NCBI RefSeq assembly: GCF_026262505.1
Contig: NC_067206.1
Location: 27,605,896 to 27,669,895 of the forward strand
Length of the DNA stretch: 64,000 nucleotides
Origin: Trichomonas vaginalis G3
Taxonomy: Eukaryota > Parabasalia > Trichomonadida > Trichomonadidae
Reading direction: 5' to 3'
Shown here: positions 44,073 to 54,034 of the stretch, piece after piece
How the letters are laid out: each line of letters opens with the position of its first letter
How positions within the stretch are numbered: the stretch's first letter is position 1
Notes under the pieces: model-generated
The model's database searches: none
The model's input: the letters and a program-made list of their open reading frames with translations, nothing else
What the model was told of the DNA's origin: nothing
Made by a program: the position numbers and the translations under genes

Positions 44073-45380
44073 ATGGCTTATTATTCAATAAGTTTCATTT
44101 CAATCAATTATTATATTTCTTTATTTGATTGTTTTAAGTTTTTAAGAACGAAATTTAACTCAGAAATAACTCAACAATGTCTAGAATTTTCATTTTTAGG
44201 AAGAAATCAAGAGATCATGAGTGAATGTTTGAAATGTCAAGACCCAAATTATAAATGCATGAAATATGCAATTATTTCACATAACATTGATTTTGTTACT
44301 TTCTTGATGAATGAATACAATATAGAGATCAAATTAGATTATTGTAGAAAGTATTATAATCTTGAATCCTTATTAGTTTATTTCGATCAAACTAATGATA
44401 TTAGCAAATTCTTTGTTTATTCATTGATGTTTAATATTTCATCCATTTTCAAATATTTCTTTTCACATGGTGCAAATATCGATGAAAAAGATGAGGATGG
44501 AAATACAGCTCTTCATATTGCTGCACGTTTTAATTGGAAAGAATTAGCTGAACTTCTTATTTCACATGGTGCAAATATCAATGAAAAAACTAATGATGGA
44601 GAAACCGCTCTGCATCATGCAGCATTCGGTAATGGTAGAGAAACAGCTGAACTTCTTATTTCACATGGTGCAAATATCAATGAAAAAACTAATGATGGAG
44701 AAACGGCTCTTCATAAAGCAGCATGGAATAATAGTAAAGAAACAATTGAACTTCTTATTTCATATGGTGCAAGTATCAATGAAAAAAACTGTGATGGAAG
44801 AACCGCTCTTCATCATGCAGCACGTTTTAATTGGAAAGAAATAGCTGAACTTCTTATTTCACATGGTGCAAATATCAATGAAAAAGATAAGCATGGGAAA
44901 ACCGCCTTTCATATTGCAATAATTTATAATAATAAAGAAACAGCCGAACTTCTTATTTCACATGGTGCAAATATCAATGAAAAAACTAATGATGGAGAAA
45001 CCGCTCTGCATCATGCAGCATTAGGTAATGGTAGAGAAACAGCTGAACTTTTTATTTCACATGGTGCAAATATTAATGAAAAAAATAAATATGGACAAAC
45101 TGCCCTTCATATTGCAACAGTTTATAATAGTAAAGAAACAATTGAACTTCTTATTTCACATGGTGCAAATATCAATGAAAAAAACTGTGATGGAGAAACT
45201 GCTCTTCATATTGCAGCACGTTTTAATTGGAAAGAAATAACTGAACTTCTTATTTCACATGGTGCAAATATAAATGAAAAAAATAATTATCTAAATACCG
45301 CTCTCCATATTACAATAATTTATAATAGTAAAGAAACAGCCGAACTTCTTATTTCACATGGTGCAAATTACAATGAGTAA
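44073..45380 (+). CDS. Ankyrin-repeat protein, 5'-truncated member of the DUF3447 family (435 aa)
   Basis: The first in-frame ATG is at 44073. After about 18 unrelated residues the protein enters the middle of the Trichomonas DUF3447-type leader (DCFKFLRTKFNSEITQQCLE). The first part of that leader is missing, so the gene appears truncated or fused to new upstream DNA. From about residue 130, around ten ankyrin repeats follow with the consensus DGETALHIAA--N-KE-AELLISHGANINEKN. These differ in sequence from the array genes, so this is a separate subfamily. It stops in the middle of a repeat (GANYNE). Cytosolic protein binding is the likely role; the start is doubtful. Confidence 0.65.
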   Translation: MAYYSISFISINYYISLFDCFKFLRTKFNSEITQQCLEFSFLGRNQEIMSECLKCQDPNYKCMKYAIISHNIDFVTFLMNEYNIEIKLDYCRKYYNLESLLVYFDQTNDISKFFVYSLMFNISSIFKYFFSHGANIDEKDEDGNTALHIAARFNWKELAELLISHGANINEKTNDGETALHHAAFGNGRETAELLISHGANINEKTNDGETALHKAAWNNSKETIELLISYGASINEKNCDGRTALHHAARFNWKEIAELLISHGANINEKDKHGKTAFHIAIIYNNKETAELLISHGANINEKTNDGETALHHAALGNGRETAELFISHGANINEKNKYGQTALHIATVYNSKETIELLISHGANINEKNCDGETALHIAARFNWKEITELLISHGANINEKNNYLNTALHITIIYNSKETAELLISHGANYNE

Positions 45381-45564
45381 CTGCTCTTCATATTTTACCA
45401 CTTCATCATCTTTATTTCATGGAATGATTCTCGACATCAGTGTTGTTTTAATGTTGCAATTAAAAAAATTTTATTATTATTATTATTGATTGATTAATAC
45501 AATCAAATTCGTATGTAAAAGCATTGACTTACTCATGATTTTTGATGAAGCAAATTCTATCTAG

Positions 45565-45573
45565 AAAAGTGAC
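45565..45573 (+). promoter_or_regulatory. AAAAGTGAC motif at RRM gene fragment
   Basis: The nonamer AAAAGTGAC lies 13 bp before the ATG at 45587. An earlier ATG four bases downstream of the motif is out of frame. The promoter appears retained although the gene is truncated. Confidence 0.3.
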
Positions 45574-45586
45574 AAAATGAAAAATC

Positions 45587-45925
45587 ATGCTTCCTCAAGA
45601 ACAAATTGAAAAAAAGCAAGACGAGCCAAAAACAGATCAAAACGATAAAAAAGAAGAAAACAATCAGCCAGTTCAAGTAGTTGAGCATAAAAACGCCCAA
45701 TTATCAATTGTTGTCAAAAATCTTCCAGAAGGAACAACTTCTCAGCAAATTTCTGAGTTTTGTAAGAGAGTAGGAGTTCTTGCAACACATCCAGAAACTG
45801 GTGAAGATTTAATTTTATTAAATCCTCACTCATAAGGCCACCGTTACATATGCATACCCAGAAGCAGCAAATCATGCGATAGAAATTCTAGATGGTGAGC
45901 AATTTCTTGTTTAAAAATTATAAAA
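45587..45925 (+). pseudogene. RRM protein fragment, Tat-SF1/Cus2-like
   Basis: The ATG at 45587 starts an 82-codon frame: a charged N-terminus rich in K, E and Q, then the first half of an RRM (LSIVVKNLPEGTTSQQISEF, then RVGVLATHPETGED). It stops at 45833-45835, but the second half of the same RRM (KATVTYAYPEAANHAIEILD) continues at once in another frame. The match to the first RRM of Tat-SF1/Cus2 (U2 snRNP assembly) is moderate. The natural protein would have a second RRM-like domain, which is absent, so this is a truncated duplicate with one frameshift. Confidence 0.5.
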
Positions 45926-46031
45926 AAATTAATAAATTTCAAAAAATGAGTGTTAACATTTGGTTAAAATAACATATGATTTATTAAAAGTACATATATG
46001 TAGATTATTTTGGAAATGAATAAAAATTAAT

Positions 46032-47501
46032 TTATCCATCTCCAAATAGTGCTGCAAGAGCAAATCCAAATGAAGATTCTAGTGTCCAAGGTTCATCGTA
46101 TCTAACCTTGAACATTTCTTTCGATACTCTGAATACCATAACTGAAACTTTGTTTGATTTTGGTTTTCTAATGATGAAATTCTTCATTGAAGGCTCAGGA
46201 GTAGCTCCAGCGAAGTTCAAAGTGAGAGATCCATCATCGTTTATGCAGGGAACCATTGTTTGGAAGAAATCATAGTCATCAAAATTGATTATTGTTTTTT
46301 CTTCTTCTTCGCCATGCTTTTGAGTATCTTCGCTGTCAGAAGCTTCAGCTTTCTCCTTTTCTTTATCTTTATCCTTAGATTTTTCTGGTTCATCGTGTTC
46401 TTGTCCGTATTTCATGCAAATTCTTGAAAGATTTTGATCTTTTGTAGCTGGGTAATTAAGTTTGCGACTCTTGGGAAAACAAACTCTTATTTGTCGTATT
46501 CTTTCTGATGTTTCTTTATTATTTATGTAGCAAAGGCCGAAAACTTCGCCAAGACTCTCTTCATCCTTGCCTACGTAAAATGTGAATCTTCTCTTCCTGT
46601 CATGTTGACGTAAGAAGCCAACAAACTCGCCATCTGTAAAATTTTTCTTGAAAATGGAAAATCCTTTGCCAACAGACAGCTTTCCGTATTTCGTAAAGTA
46701 AAGAGATCTATCCGATTGAATAAGAGTGAATGCTGGTGCTCCTAATAAAGATTTGTGTCGTTTGATCTCAAAGTTCGAGGAATCTTTGACATCAAGAGGT
46801 AATTTCGCAATCTCTTCTAATTGTTCAGGCGTTAATTCAGGCTCAGTTTCTTTCTTGGCAGCACTACGCTTCCTTGTAACTTTAATCTCTTCAGTACTGC
46901 TTTCTTTGCTTTCCTTAATCTCTTTAACTATCTTTACGTTTGAAGGTTTTTTAGGTGGTGCAGGCTCAGGCTTCTTTTCTGGTTCTGTCGACGGTTCCGG
47001 TTCGTCATTGACAACACGCTTGCGAATACGCTTAACTTTTTTGCGTTTAGGCTTTTCAGGAGTTTCTGGCTCAGTCTTTGTATCTTCTTCTTCACCAGTT
47101 GTTGAAGCAACTTTTCGTTTCCGAATTCTTCTCTTTTTAACATTTTTCTGTTCCTGTGGGCTTTCTGGTGGACTTGATGCACTAGATTTCTTTTCATCAG
47201 GCTTTTGGGCGGTTAGAGGGGCTGCCCAATTTGATTGATTTTCAATAACTTCAACATGGTCACTGGATGACTCGCTTGATGAGTCATTGTCGTCTGATAG
47301 CAATACTGGGTGATCAGGAACTGTTTGTATAACAGTGATGTTCTCATAATTATCGTCACCACTATCAGATGATTGATGACTACGTCGAATTTTACGTGTT
47401 CTTGTTCTCTGTGGGATACTACGCATTTGTGACGTAGTATTTGAGGTTCTTTGAGGCCGTGTTCTTGTGCGACTCGGTTGGAAATTTACAGTATTTATCA
47501 T
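46032..47501 (-). CDS. Tubby-like protein (489 aa)
   Basis: Start taken as the ATG at 47501 (MINTVNFQPSR). The first half is disordered, with basic stretches (KKRRIRKRKV, KRKKVKRIRKRV) that could be nuclear signals and with acidic/serine runs. From about residue 255 a tubby C-terminal domain is recognisable: SLYFTKYGKLSVGKGFSIF, GDGSLTLNF-type sequence (DDGSLTLNFAG), SMKNFIIRKP and VMVFRVSKEMFKVRYDEPWT, ending SSFGFALAALFGDG. A charged insert (EKSKDKDKEKEKAEASD) splits the domain. Tubby domains bind PI(4,5)P2 and link membrane lipids to ciliary transport. Trichomonads have flagella, so a ciliary role is possible but inferred. Confidence 0.75.
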   Translation of the reverse strand: MINTVNFQPSRTRTRPQRTSNTTSQMRSIPQRTRTRKIRRSHQSSDSGDDNYENITVIQTVPDHPVLLSDDNDSSSESSSDHVEVIENQSNWAAPLTAQKPDEKKSSASSPPESPQEQKNVKKRRIRKRKVASTTGEEEDTKTEPETPEKPKRKKVKRIRKRVVNDEPEPSTEPEKKPEPAPPKKPSNVKIVKEIKESKESSTEEIKVTRKRSAAKKETEPELTPEQLEEIAKLPLDVKDSSNFEIKRHKSLLGAPAFTLIQSDRSLYFTKYGKLSVGKGFSIFKKNFTDGEFVGFLRQHDRKRRFTFYVGKDEESLGEVFGLCYINNKETSERIRQIRVCFPKSRKLNYPATKDQNLSRICMKYGQEHDEPEKSKDKDKEKEKAEASDSEDTQKHGEEEEKTIINFDDYDFFQTMVPCINDDGSLTLNFAGATPEPSMKNFIIRKPKSNKVSVMVFRVSKEMFKVRYDEPWTLESSFGFALAALFGDG

Positions 47502-49564
47502 TTTTATTTCTAAATTCAAACAAAAAATTTATTTACACCTTTGAAAATTTACAACAGTAAACCGACCATTTTGATTTTTAAAGTTTTGTGTTAAGGGTTT
47601 CGTTTTGCTAAAATTGTCACTTTTATAGCATATTTGTTTTTGGATGTTTTGCGAAACCAAAAAAAAACTATGATATACAATGTGTGTGTAAAGAAAATAC
47701 TTTATTTACTAGTTAAAAAAATCATTTGGTATTGATCAAGTTATTTTTTCTGGATAAGATATTATATGGATAATTGGATAGAAAATACAATTATATAATC
47801 TTGTACCTGGTTTAATTAAGCTAATTGTCATCAGAAACTTGTAATTTTTATGAAATTTCAGATTTTCTTTTCATTACTGCTTTTCTTAATAGGTCAAGTT
47901 CTTATTTACGTTATAAAGTATGATATTTACAAATATCAAGTTATCGTGTTTTTTGAGAAATTATGAGAAACAAACAAAAATGAAAAAGATAGGAATAGCA
48001 ATGAATAGTGATGTGGGTATAGAAAATGTAAGAGATATGAATGCAAAGCAATCAGTATTTAGGATATTGACCATAGATTTCGAAAAAAAATGCTGCATAT
48101 TGAGCGAAAACTATGATTATATTATAAGGCTGTCATTTAAAGCATAATGAAACTATTCCCTTTTCATTTTAATCGAATAGATAGTAAAGATTTTGAATTA
48201 GCTAGAAACTGATGAGATGTTTTCACAAATCAGATTTTTAATCTCTATAATGCATAATTCACTCAATATCTCAATTTTGATATTGCGAGATATTTTTGCT
48301 ATCGGTTTCGCAATTTTGACACAATAGCAAGAGGGTTCTATAAGCATTATTATCAACGTAGAATCTGAATATCATATCAGAAAATGTCGCAAATCTGACA
48401 TTTACCCGACCAAATAGCAAAAATAATTGAATACTTTTCGCAAAAACTTTAAAAATCGATAAAAATATGAAATATAGATATTAAAGAGACTTTTTATATA
48501 ATATTCATAAAGATTTTCCAAAAATATGATACCGCAAAATTAAAAAAGTGACGTCTTGAGTGGAGTCAAAGGTCGAAATTGCTAGCTAAATGTTTTTTAG
48601 CGAAATTGCGTATTGTACGTTTTTTTCGCAAAACGAAACTCTTATTTGTGTCTTAACAAGTCATGATATTATTTCAGAGAAATCCATTCAGACACAACTT
48701 TAAGGTTAATTTTATTAAAGGCATTAATCTCATCTACATTGCCAGGCCTGATGATTTTAGGTTCAAACAAATAGATCAGGTAGATTTTACACACTAGAGT
48801 AAATTATGTTTGACCATTCTGGTTAAAAATCTATGGAAAACCACAAAGATTTTGTAAATATAATTTCATAATTGCGGTTCCGCTTACATCAATTGATATA
48901 CCCAGTAGAATCATCAGAAATGACATAATATATTTTAATAACGTAACTGAGAAAATGATAATATATCTTTTTGATAAAATCCTTGAATTTCCTCATCTAG
49001 GCAATTCATTACTAAGATTTCCTCTTTCTTGCTAATAAATATAACATCATTATAAAAAGTAAACAACTAAAACATATATCTCATAACCTTTATATTTAGT
49101 AAAATAACATCATTTGAAAAGGGTTATCTCCAAATTTAGAATTGATATCGGTGCATGCATGATATCATAAACATCTTCTGTTCTGATGTTTTTCATTGAT
49201 GCACAATGGGAGTATGATATTAAGAACTAAAAGCATACTTTAACTGGACAAATGGAAACCAGATTTGAATTCAAGAGGCGTATCATTAGTATCAATATAA
49301 CCATCATCATTGATATTATAAAACATTGACTGGCTATATCATTTTTTGGTGATAATACGTTGTTAGTTCAAAAATTATAGATTTGTTATGAATTATAGAA
49401 CAAGAACTAAAATAAATTTTCAATATTTTAATTTCATACTTGTTTTAAGTTAGATTCAATCAAGAATTCAAGAAAAATGAAAGGAATGAGTATAAATTAA
49501 CAAAGAATTTCAAAATAATTTTTAAATAAATTCAGCCATAAACATAAATAAAAAAGATATTTAT
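47502..49564. other. Long gene-poor intergenic region
   Basis: About 2 kb without a supported gene. It holds one GTCACTTTT (47616-47624) and one AAAAGTGAC (48544-48552), the nonamer seen near gene starts, and several 'ttttgcgaaa'-like words near 47596-47655 and 48280-48650, some forming weak inverted repeats (ggtttcg with cgaaacc). A 75-codon frame at 47920-48147 looks random. It could be the remains of lost genes or hold unseen non-coding genes. Confidence 0.45.
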
Positions 49565-50740
49565 TTAAACCTTGTCGTAGTGAAGTGTTGATTCCATACC
49601 CTTTGTCTGTTTGACAGTACGTACAGCCTTCATGAAATCTTCGTTAATAACATGGTCTCTTGTTTCTCTAAGTGCGAACAGACCAGCTTCTGTGCAGACA
49701 TTTCTAAGATCTGCGCCATTGAAGCCTTCGCTGAGCTTAACAATTGCATCGTAATCAACTTCACCTTGAATATTAAGTCCCTTTGAGTGGATCTTGATAA
49801 TTTCGAGACGGCTTTGCTCGTTTGGTAATGGAATTTCGATCTTCCTATCAAGACGACCTGGTCTAAGAAGAGCTGGATCGAGAATATCAGGACGGTTTGT
49901 AGCCATGATTACTTTAACCTTAGAAGTACTTGAGAAACCATCCATCTGAGCAAGGAGCTCCATAAGAGTACGCTGGACTTCACGATCTGTTGATGAACCT
50001 TCTTCAAGACGTTTTCCACCGAGAGCATCGATTTCATCGATGAAGATAATGCATGGTTCATTATCACGAGCGTAGTTGAACATTTCTCTGACAATACGTG
50101 CTGATTCACCAACATATCTATCGAATAATGAGGCAGCGACAACTTTAAGGAACTTGGCGTTTGTATTAGCAGCAATAGCACGAGCAATGAGTGTCTTACC
50201 TGTACCTGGTGGGCCGTATAAAAGAGCACCTTTTGGAGCTGGAATTCCAACACGTTCGAAAATGCCCGGATTGACAATAGGAAGTTCAATGATTTCACGA
50301 ATTTCGTTGAGCTGATCGCCGAGACCACCAATATCGCTGTAGTTGACTTTGCCTGGATCTTCAGTAGACATATGATAAACTGAAGGATCGACTTCGCGAG
50401 GAAGGGCGTACATAATTGTATGTGTGGCGATATCAAGGGCAACACGACGGCCGTTTGTTAAGAGTGAATGGTCTAATCTTGTACGAACACCGACAACATA
50501 ACGTGTGCCGGATACTGTTTTGACAATGTAACGCTCATCATCAAGTGGACGAAGTACTTCACCAACAATTTGACCGACAGCTTGAAGGGAATTATACTGT
50601 CTTTCGGTTTCCTGATGTTCTTGACGTTTTGCGTTAATCTGATCATGAAGCTGCTTAACACTGGCTTGTGTCTTCTGGAAATCTAATAGAAGTTTTTTAT
50701 AGCGCTTCATGAGTGTCTCATGTTTTGTTGTGGTACTCAT
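49565..50740 (-). CDS. RPT4: 26S proteasome regulatory ATPase Rpt4 (PSMC6) (391 aa)
   Basis: Full-length AAA ATPase. An N-terminal coiled coil (about 8-55) leads to the OB domain with the Rpt4-type [10 protein letters not shown], then [17 protein letters not shown]. Walker A is GPPGTGKT (176-183) and Walker B IFIDEID (232-238). [21 protein letters not shown] carries sensor 1 and the arginine fingers. The C-terminus LHYDKV aligns with the Rpt4 ending (LDYKPV in animals). [14 protein letters not shown] follows Walker B as in Rpt4. One of six ATPases that unfold substrates into the 20S core. Length matches the family. ATG at 50740. Confidence 0.95.
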   Translation of the reverse strand: MSTTTKHETLMKRYKKLLLDFQKTQASVKQLHDQINAKRQEHQETERQYNSLQAVGQIVGEVLRPLDDERYIVKTVSGTRYVVGVRTRLDHSLLTNGRRVALDIATHTIMYALPREVDPSVYHMSTEDPGKVNYSDIGGLGDQLNEIREIIELPIVNPGIFERVGIPAPKGALLYGPPGTGKTLIARAIAANTNAKFLKVVAASLFDRYVGESARIVREMFNYARDNEPCIIFIDEIDALGGKRLEEGSSTDREVQRTLMELLAQMDGFSSTSKVKVIMATNRPDILDPALLRPGRLDRKIEIPLPNEQSRLEIIKIHSKGLNIQGEVDYDAIVKLSEGFNGADLRNVCTEAGLFALRETRDHVINEDFMKAVRTVKQTKGMESTLHYDKV

Positions 50741-51160
50741 TGTTAATGAGTTGAACAGACTTTTTCAATTTTTGAATAGTTTACTTCGAAAATTTAGGTC
50801 GAAGGAAAAATTCTTATTTGTAACCATTTTCTCATCATAAATAAAATACTCATAGAGTAACAAACTTATGCTTAAATTTTTGAAGCTTGATTCCAAAAAT
50901 TATTAAAATTTTCAACTTTATTGAGTGAAATGGAATCTAATCAATTATGCAATGAACTTGACACTGGATTACAAATAGATTGCAATATAGAGTTTTATTC
51001 AAAACCAATTCATAATCTTGATCAAGAATTTCTCATTCATTTTAGAGTAGATTTTGCTCAAAGATCTCGCTCCAAATCTGAAAACCAATTATGTTTCATG
51101 TGAAAATTCATATAAGAGCTCATCCAGGGAGATTTTCAAATTAATAAACGTGCATTTTTA
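50741..51160. other. Divergent intergenic region between Rpt4 and Kar5-like genes
   Basis: Contains the short palindrome-like word caatttttgaatagtttac near 50766, which also occurs near 498 in the array upstream region. A 57-codon frame (ATG at 50930, stop at 51101-51103) has two cysteines and no clear relatives; it may be a short relic. No further feature. Confidence 0.4.
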
Positions 51161-52183
51161 ATGTTTCTAATGCTTAACTTTCTTTTTATTGGATCACTCT
51201 GTGATGAAATACATAAAAACGAAGCACATACTTCTATCGTTAAACGCAACGAGAAAAAGAAGAAAATTACAGAATTAATTGATTTTCAGGAAGTCAAAAA
51301 TAAATATCCAGCTATTGTACCACTTGCATCACTAATAGAAACAATTGATGTATCTGAATCAGATTGCTATACAAATGCTGTAACAGATCTAAAAATAAAT
51401 TGCAATACTATCGAGCAAAAACAAAATGAACAACTTAGAAAGAATTTATCTCTTAGGTTCACTCAATGCTTTTTTAAAGCTTCAAACAAATACGATGAAT
51501 CATATTTTATTGATACTTCAAATATGCCGACTCATGTTTATAATATCTATATTACATTTGATCAGCATATCACAAATCTATGCTTCTTTGCACGCGGTGA
51601 AGCTTTTAATGCTCAAACAACAGAACAACTAATTACACTCTTCAATAATGCTGTACATTCTGCTGCAGTGGTAGAAAATCTCACTACAGAGTTTAACAAG
51701 TCTTCAGAGAATCTACAAAACGCTATTGACAAAATCAGCGAAACATTAAAGGAAGGAAAAGATTCTTTAGAACAAATACACACAAAGATCTTAGAATTCC
51801 AAATTAATATTGGTGATGTATCTTTTGGCTTAGATCTTCTTGTCAAACACATTGATCGCTTAAAGATTTACATTCTTGTGCTGCTTTCCGCGTTTATAAC
51901 AGCATACTATTTACCAGAGATTCTTATTCCTGTATCTCTTATTACAATTTTGTTATTCTTCTTTGATAAATCCTTAGCTAACAGATATATCTGGTGGGAT
52001 GAATCATTGCTAAGGAAACTATTCAAAGCACTTTATCTTGCAGCATGCACATCATATCCAATCTATTTGCTGTTTAATTATATCTATGGTTTAATTGAAT
52101 CAATAATTGAAACAATGTATCCTTCCCGCAGAAGGAACATTCATATCCCAAGCTATAGGAGCACAAAAAAGAATTTGTTTTAG
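51161..52183 (+). CDS. Kar5/GEX1/Brambleberry-type nuclear-fusion protein (340 aa)
   Basis: Layout and motifs fit the Kar5 family, nuclear-envelope proteins needed for karyogamy. A signal peptide (MFLMLNFLFIGSLC) is followed by a cysteine domain: DCYTNAVTDLKINC (Cys69, Cys81), then LSLRFTQCF (Cys103), matching the family's C..C and LALTNCHL elements. Next come YNIYITFDQHITNLCFFARGE (Cys141) and EAFNAQTTEQLITLFNNA, matching F.HIxxICFYLQSQAWQ..TE.TI..L. A coiled coil follows (about 165-235), then two or three membrane helices (about 236-268 and 288-312) and a basic tail. Size is near the lower end of the family. It is divergent from Rpt4. Assignment is by eye; a profile search would settle it. 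Confidence 0.78.
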   Translation: MFLMLNFLFIGSLCDEIHKNEAHTSIVKRNEKKKKITELIDFQEVKNKYPAIVPLASLIETIDVSESDCYTNAVTDLKINCNTIEQKQNEQLRKNLSLRFTQCFFKASNKYDESYFIDTSNMPTHVYNIYITFDQHITNLCFFARGEAFNAQTTEQLITLFNNAVHSAAVVENLTTEFNKSSENLQNAIDKISETLKEGKDSLEQIHTKILEFQINIGDVSFGLDLLVKHIDRLKIYILVLLSAFITAYYLPEILIPVSLITILLFFFDKSLANRYIWWDESLLRKLFKALYLAACTSYPIYLLFNYIYGLIESIIETMYPSRRRNIHIPSYRSTKKNLF

Positions 52184-52558
52184 AGGAGCTAATTCAATAG
52201 TATTAATAGAAAATATCCTTATCAAGTTCAAATCACACTTTCATTATCTATTATTATGTTATTTTGTTGTAAAATGTTATAATATATCTCAAATAATGTT
52301 TCATTATCATTAATGAATTTACTTTCTGAGTATTATTTTGATTTCGAAATATAACTAATTTCCTATTAAATTAGAATCGAACGGCAATACCATGATACTG
52401 AAATGGCTTATCTAAATATAATTACAACTATTTTCAATGATATTTAACTAAATTATTTCATTTAAAGATTAGTATTGATGAAAAAGACATTGTGGTGAAT
52501 ATAATAGTAACAAATTCATTTTATTTGGAAATTAAAATGGTATCAAATACAATATTAA
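52184..52558. other. Intergenic, no gene seen
   Basis: AT-rich DNA between two convergent genes. Nothing specific seen. Confidence 0.5.
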
Positions 52559-53263
52559 TTACTCATTCGGTAAATGGGCTATTCCAAGTTTATCGATTGT
52601 AATTTTGTGATTAGCTGTATTATCTTTAACAACACAAGAGACTTCTTCTGCGTATAATTGTAAAACTTCTCTATAGAATTCTATTTCTGGTGATAATCGT
52701 GGTGTAGATTCTTTCGGAGCAGGCGGTTCTTGTGCAGCATATGTTTGAGGCTCTTGTGGAGAATATCCTTGAGGAGGTTGTGCAGCATATGCTGCATAAG
52801 CCTGATAATTAGCCTGTTGCGGATAAACTGGCATACCAGCAACTGGTGCAGCATACACCATTGCCTGAGCCATCTGAGGAGGTCGCATTGGTAAAGGCAT
52901 AACGGGGGGCATAGCGACAGGAACTGGCTGTGGCTTGTAATCACGTGGTGGTCTTAAATCTAAATCGGATCTTCGTGAGCGTCTCCTATCTGGTGCCGGC
53001 GGTGGGCCACGTGGCCTATCAGCATCTATTTTTACGTAAATGGTTTTTCCCTTGAATTTCGTTCTATCGACTTTATCTCTTGCATATTCTGCATCTTGAA
53101 ACCTTAAGTATTCAACTAAGGCGGATCCTTTGAATTTCCCATCGCGAGAGGTCAGTAATTTTGCGCTCTCAATGGGACCGTAACGATCAAAGAGTTTGTG
53201 AATATCTGATAACTCTGTACTATAAGGCAAATTGTCTACAAAAAGGCGGGGATATGAACTCAT
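52559..53263 (-). CDS. RNA-binding protein, one RRM (234 aa)
   Basis: An RRM at residues about 5-80 with RNP2 LFVDNLP (7-13) and RNP1 FKGSALVEY (near 44-52). A short RS/RD-rich basic linker (DRRRSRRSDLDLRPPRDY) follows, then a long P, A, Q and Y-rich low-complexity region (about 110-185) and a folded-looking C-terminal helix (SPEIEFYREVLQLYAEEV). The layout resembles hnRNP/PSP1-like or SR-like factors, but I cannot name an orthologue. Nuclear RNA processing is the likely role. ATG at 53263. Confidence 0.75.
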   Translation of the reverse strand: MSSYPRLFVDNLPYSTELSDIHKLFDRYGPIESAKLLTSRDGKFKGSALVEYLRFQDAEYARDKVDRTKFKGKTIYVKIDADRPRGPPPAPDRRRSRRSDLDLRPPRDYKPQPVPVAMPPVMPLPMRPPQMAQAMVYAAPVAGMPVYPQQANYQAYAAYAAQPPQGYSPQEPQTYAAQEPPAPKESTPRLSPEIEFYREVLQLYAEEVSCVVKDNTANHKITIDKLGIAHLPNE

Positions 53264-54034
53264 TGATTTGGAAAAACTGACGAAAGTAATTTCAAAAATT
53301 TATTTTGTCCAAAGCAGTATAATATTATCAGGTCTTTTAAGCATATTTAACAAAAATTCAATTTCAAAGCGAATTGGCCACAATTATCAACGAATTCAGA
53401 TTAGAAATCTTCAATACGACATCATATCCGTACTTAGGTATCAAATTTCGATTGTATGCATTACAAATAATATTCAACCTTTAATATTTTGAATGAACCA
53501 TCATATTTCATGACAAACAAGCAGATTTGCCCTCAAGAATGCTCACAACAATCAGATAGCTAGTGATGCATATAGATGTACTGTTGATTGGTCATTCCAT
53601 CTAAACATCCATAGCGAAGCCACAGCTCATACACCTGAAGTGTGACTTTATCTGAAAACTCCAGCATCACATAGGAAAGCTGAGATAACATCAATGAACC
53701 AGGCAAATTGCTTACGAAATTCGCCCAAACATATGAAAATTCCAGAAAATAGGAACAGAAAGTCAATACACTCGAACGGGCAAGCAAAATATACTTCGAG
53801 TAAAACCTAGAATTCGATCTAACACATGTTGAACCTCAAGTTTGTAAATTCATCGGACAATGACCACTTCATATTAATTTTTATACTAAGTGTCGTAAAA
53901 TGCACACATTTTGGAAAGAATAATTTTGAGATTTGAAATTTTGAATTTGAAATTTGATGAAAAATAGTAATAAATTGTGCAATAAAAATATTTTATTATT
54001 AATAAAATTGACCTTGATACAAAATAAGCTAAAA
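53264..54034. other. Intergenic, slightly GC-richer patch
   Basis: No supported gene. The stretch 53520-53870 is less AT-rich than other spacers and has an open minus-strand frame without an ATG start (53560-53787), so it may be the worn remains of a coding segment. Confidence 0.4.

Noticed and set aside
47920-48147. 75-residue open frame in the gene-free stretch
   Set aside because: Short, spacer-like composition and no recognisable motif.
50930-51103. 57-residue open frame upstream of the Kar5-like gene
   Set aside because: Two cysteines and an acidic start hint at a relic, but it is too short and has no clear match. Mentioned only in the intergenic entry.
53560-53787. 75-residue minus-strand frame in a GC-richer spacer
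   Set aside because: The first codon is TTG with no useful ATG and no motif; at most worn coding remains.
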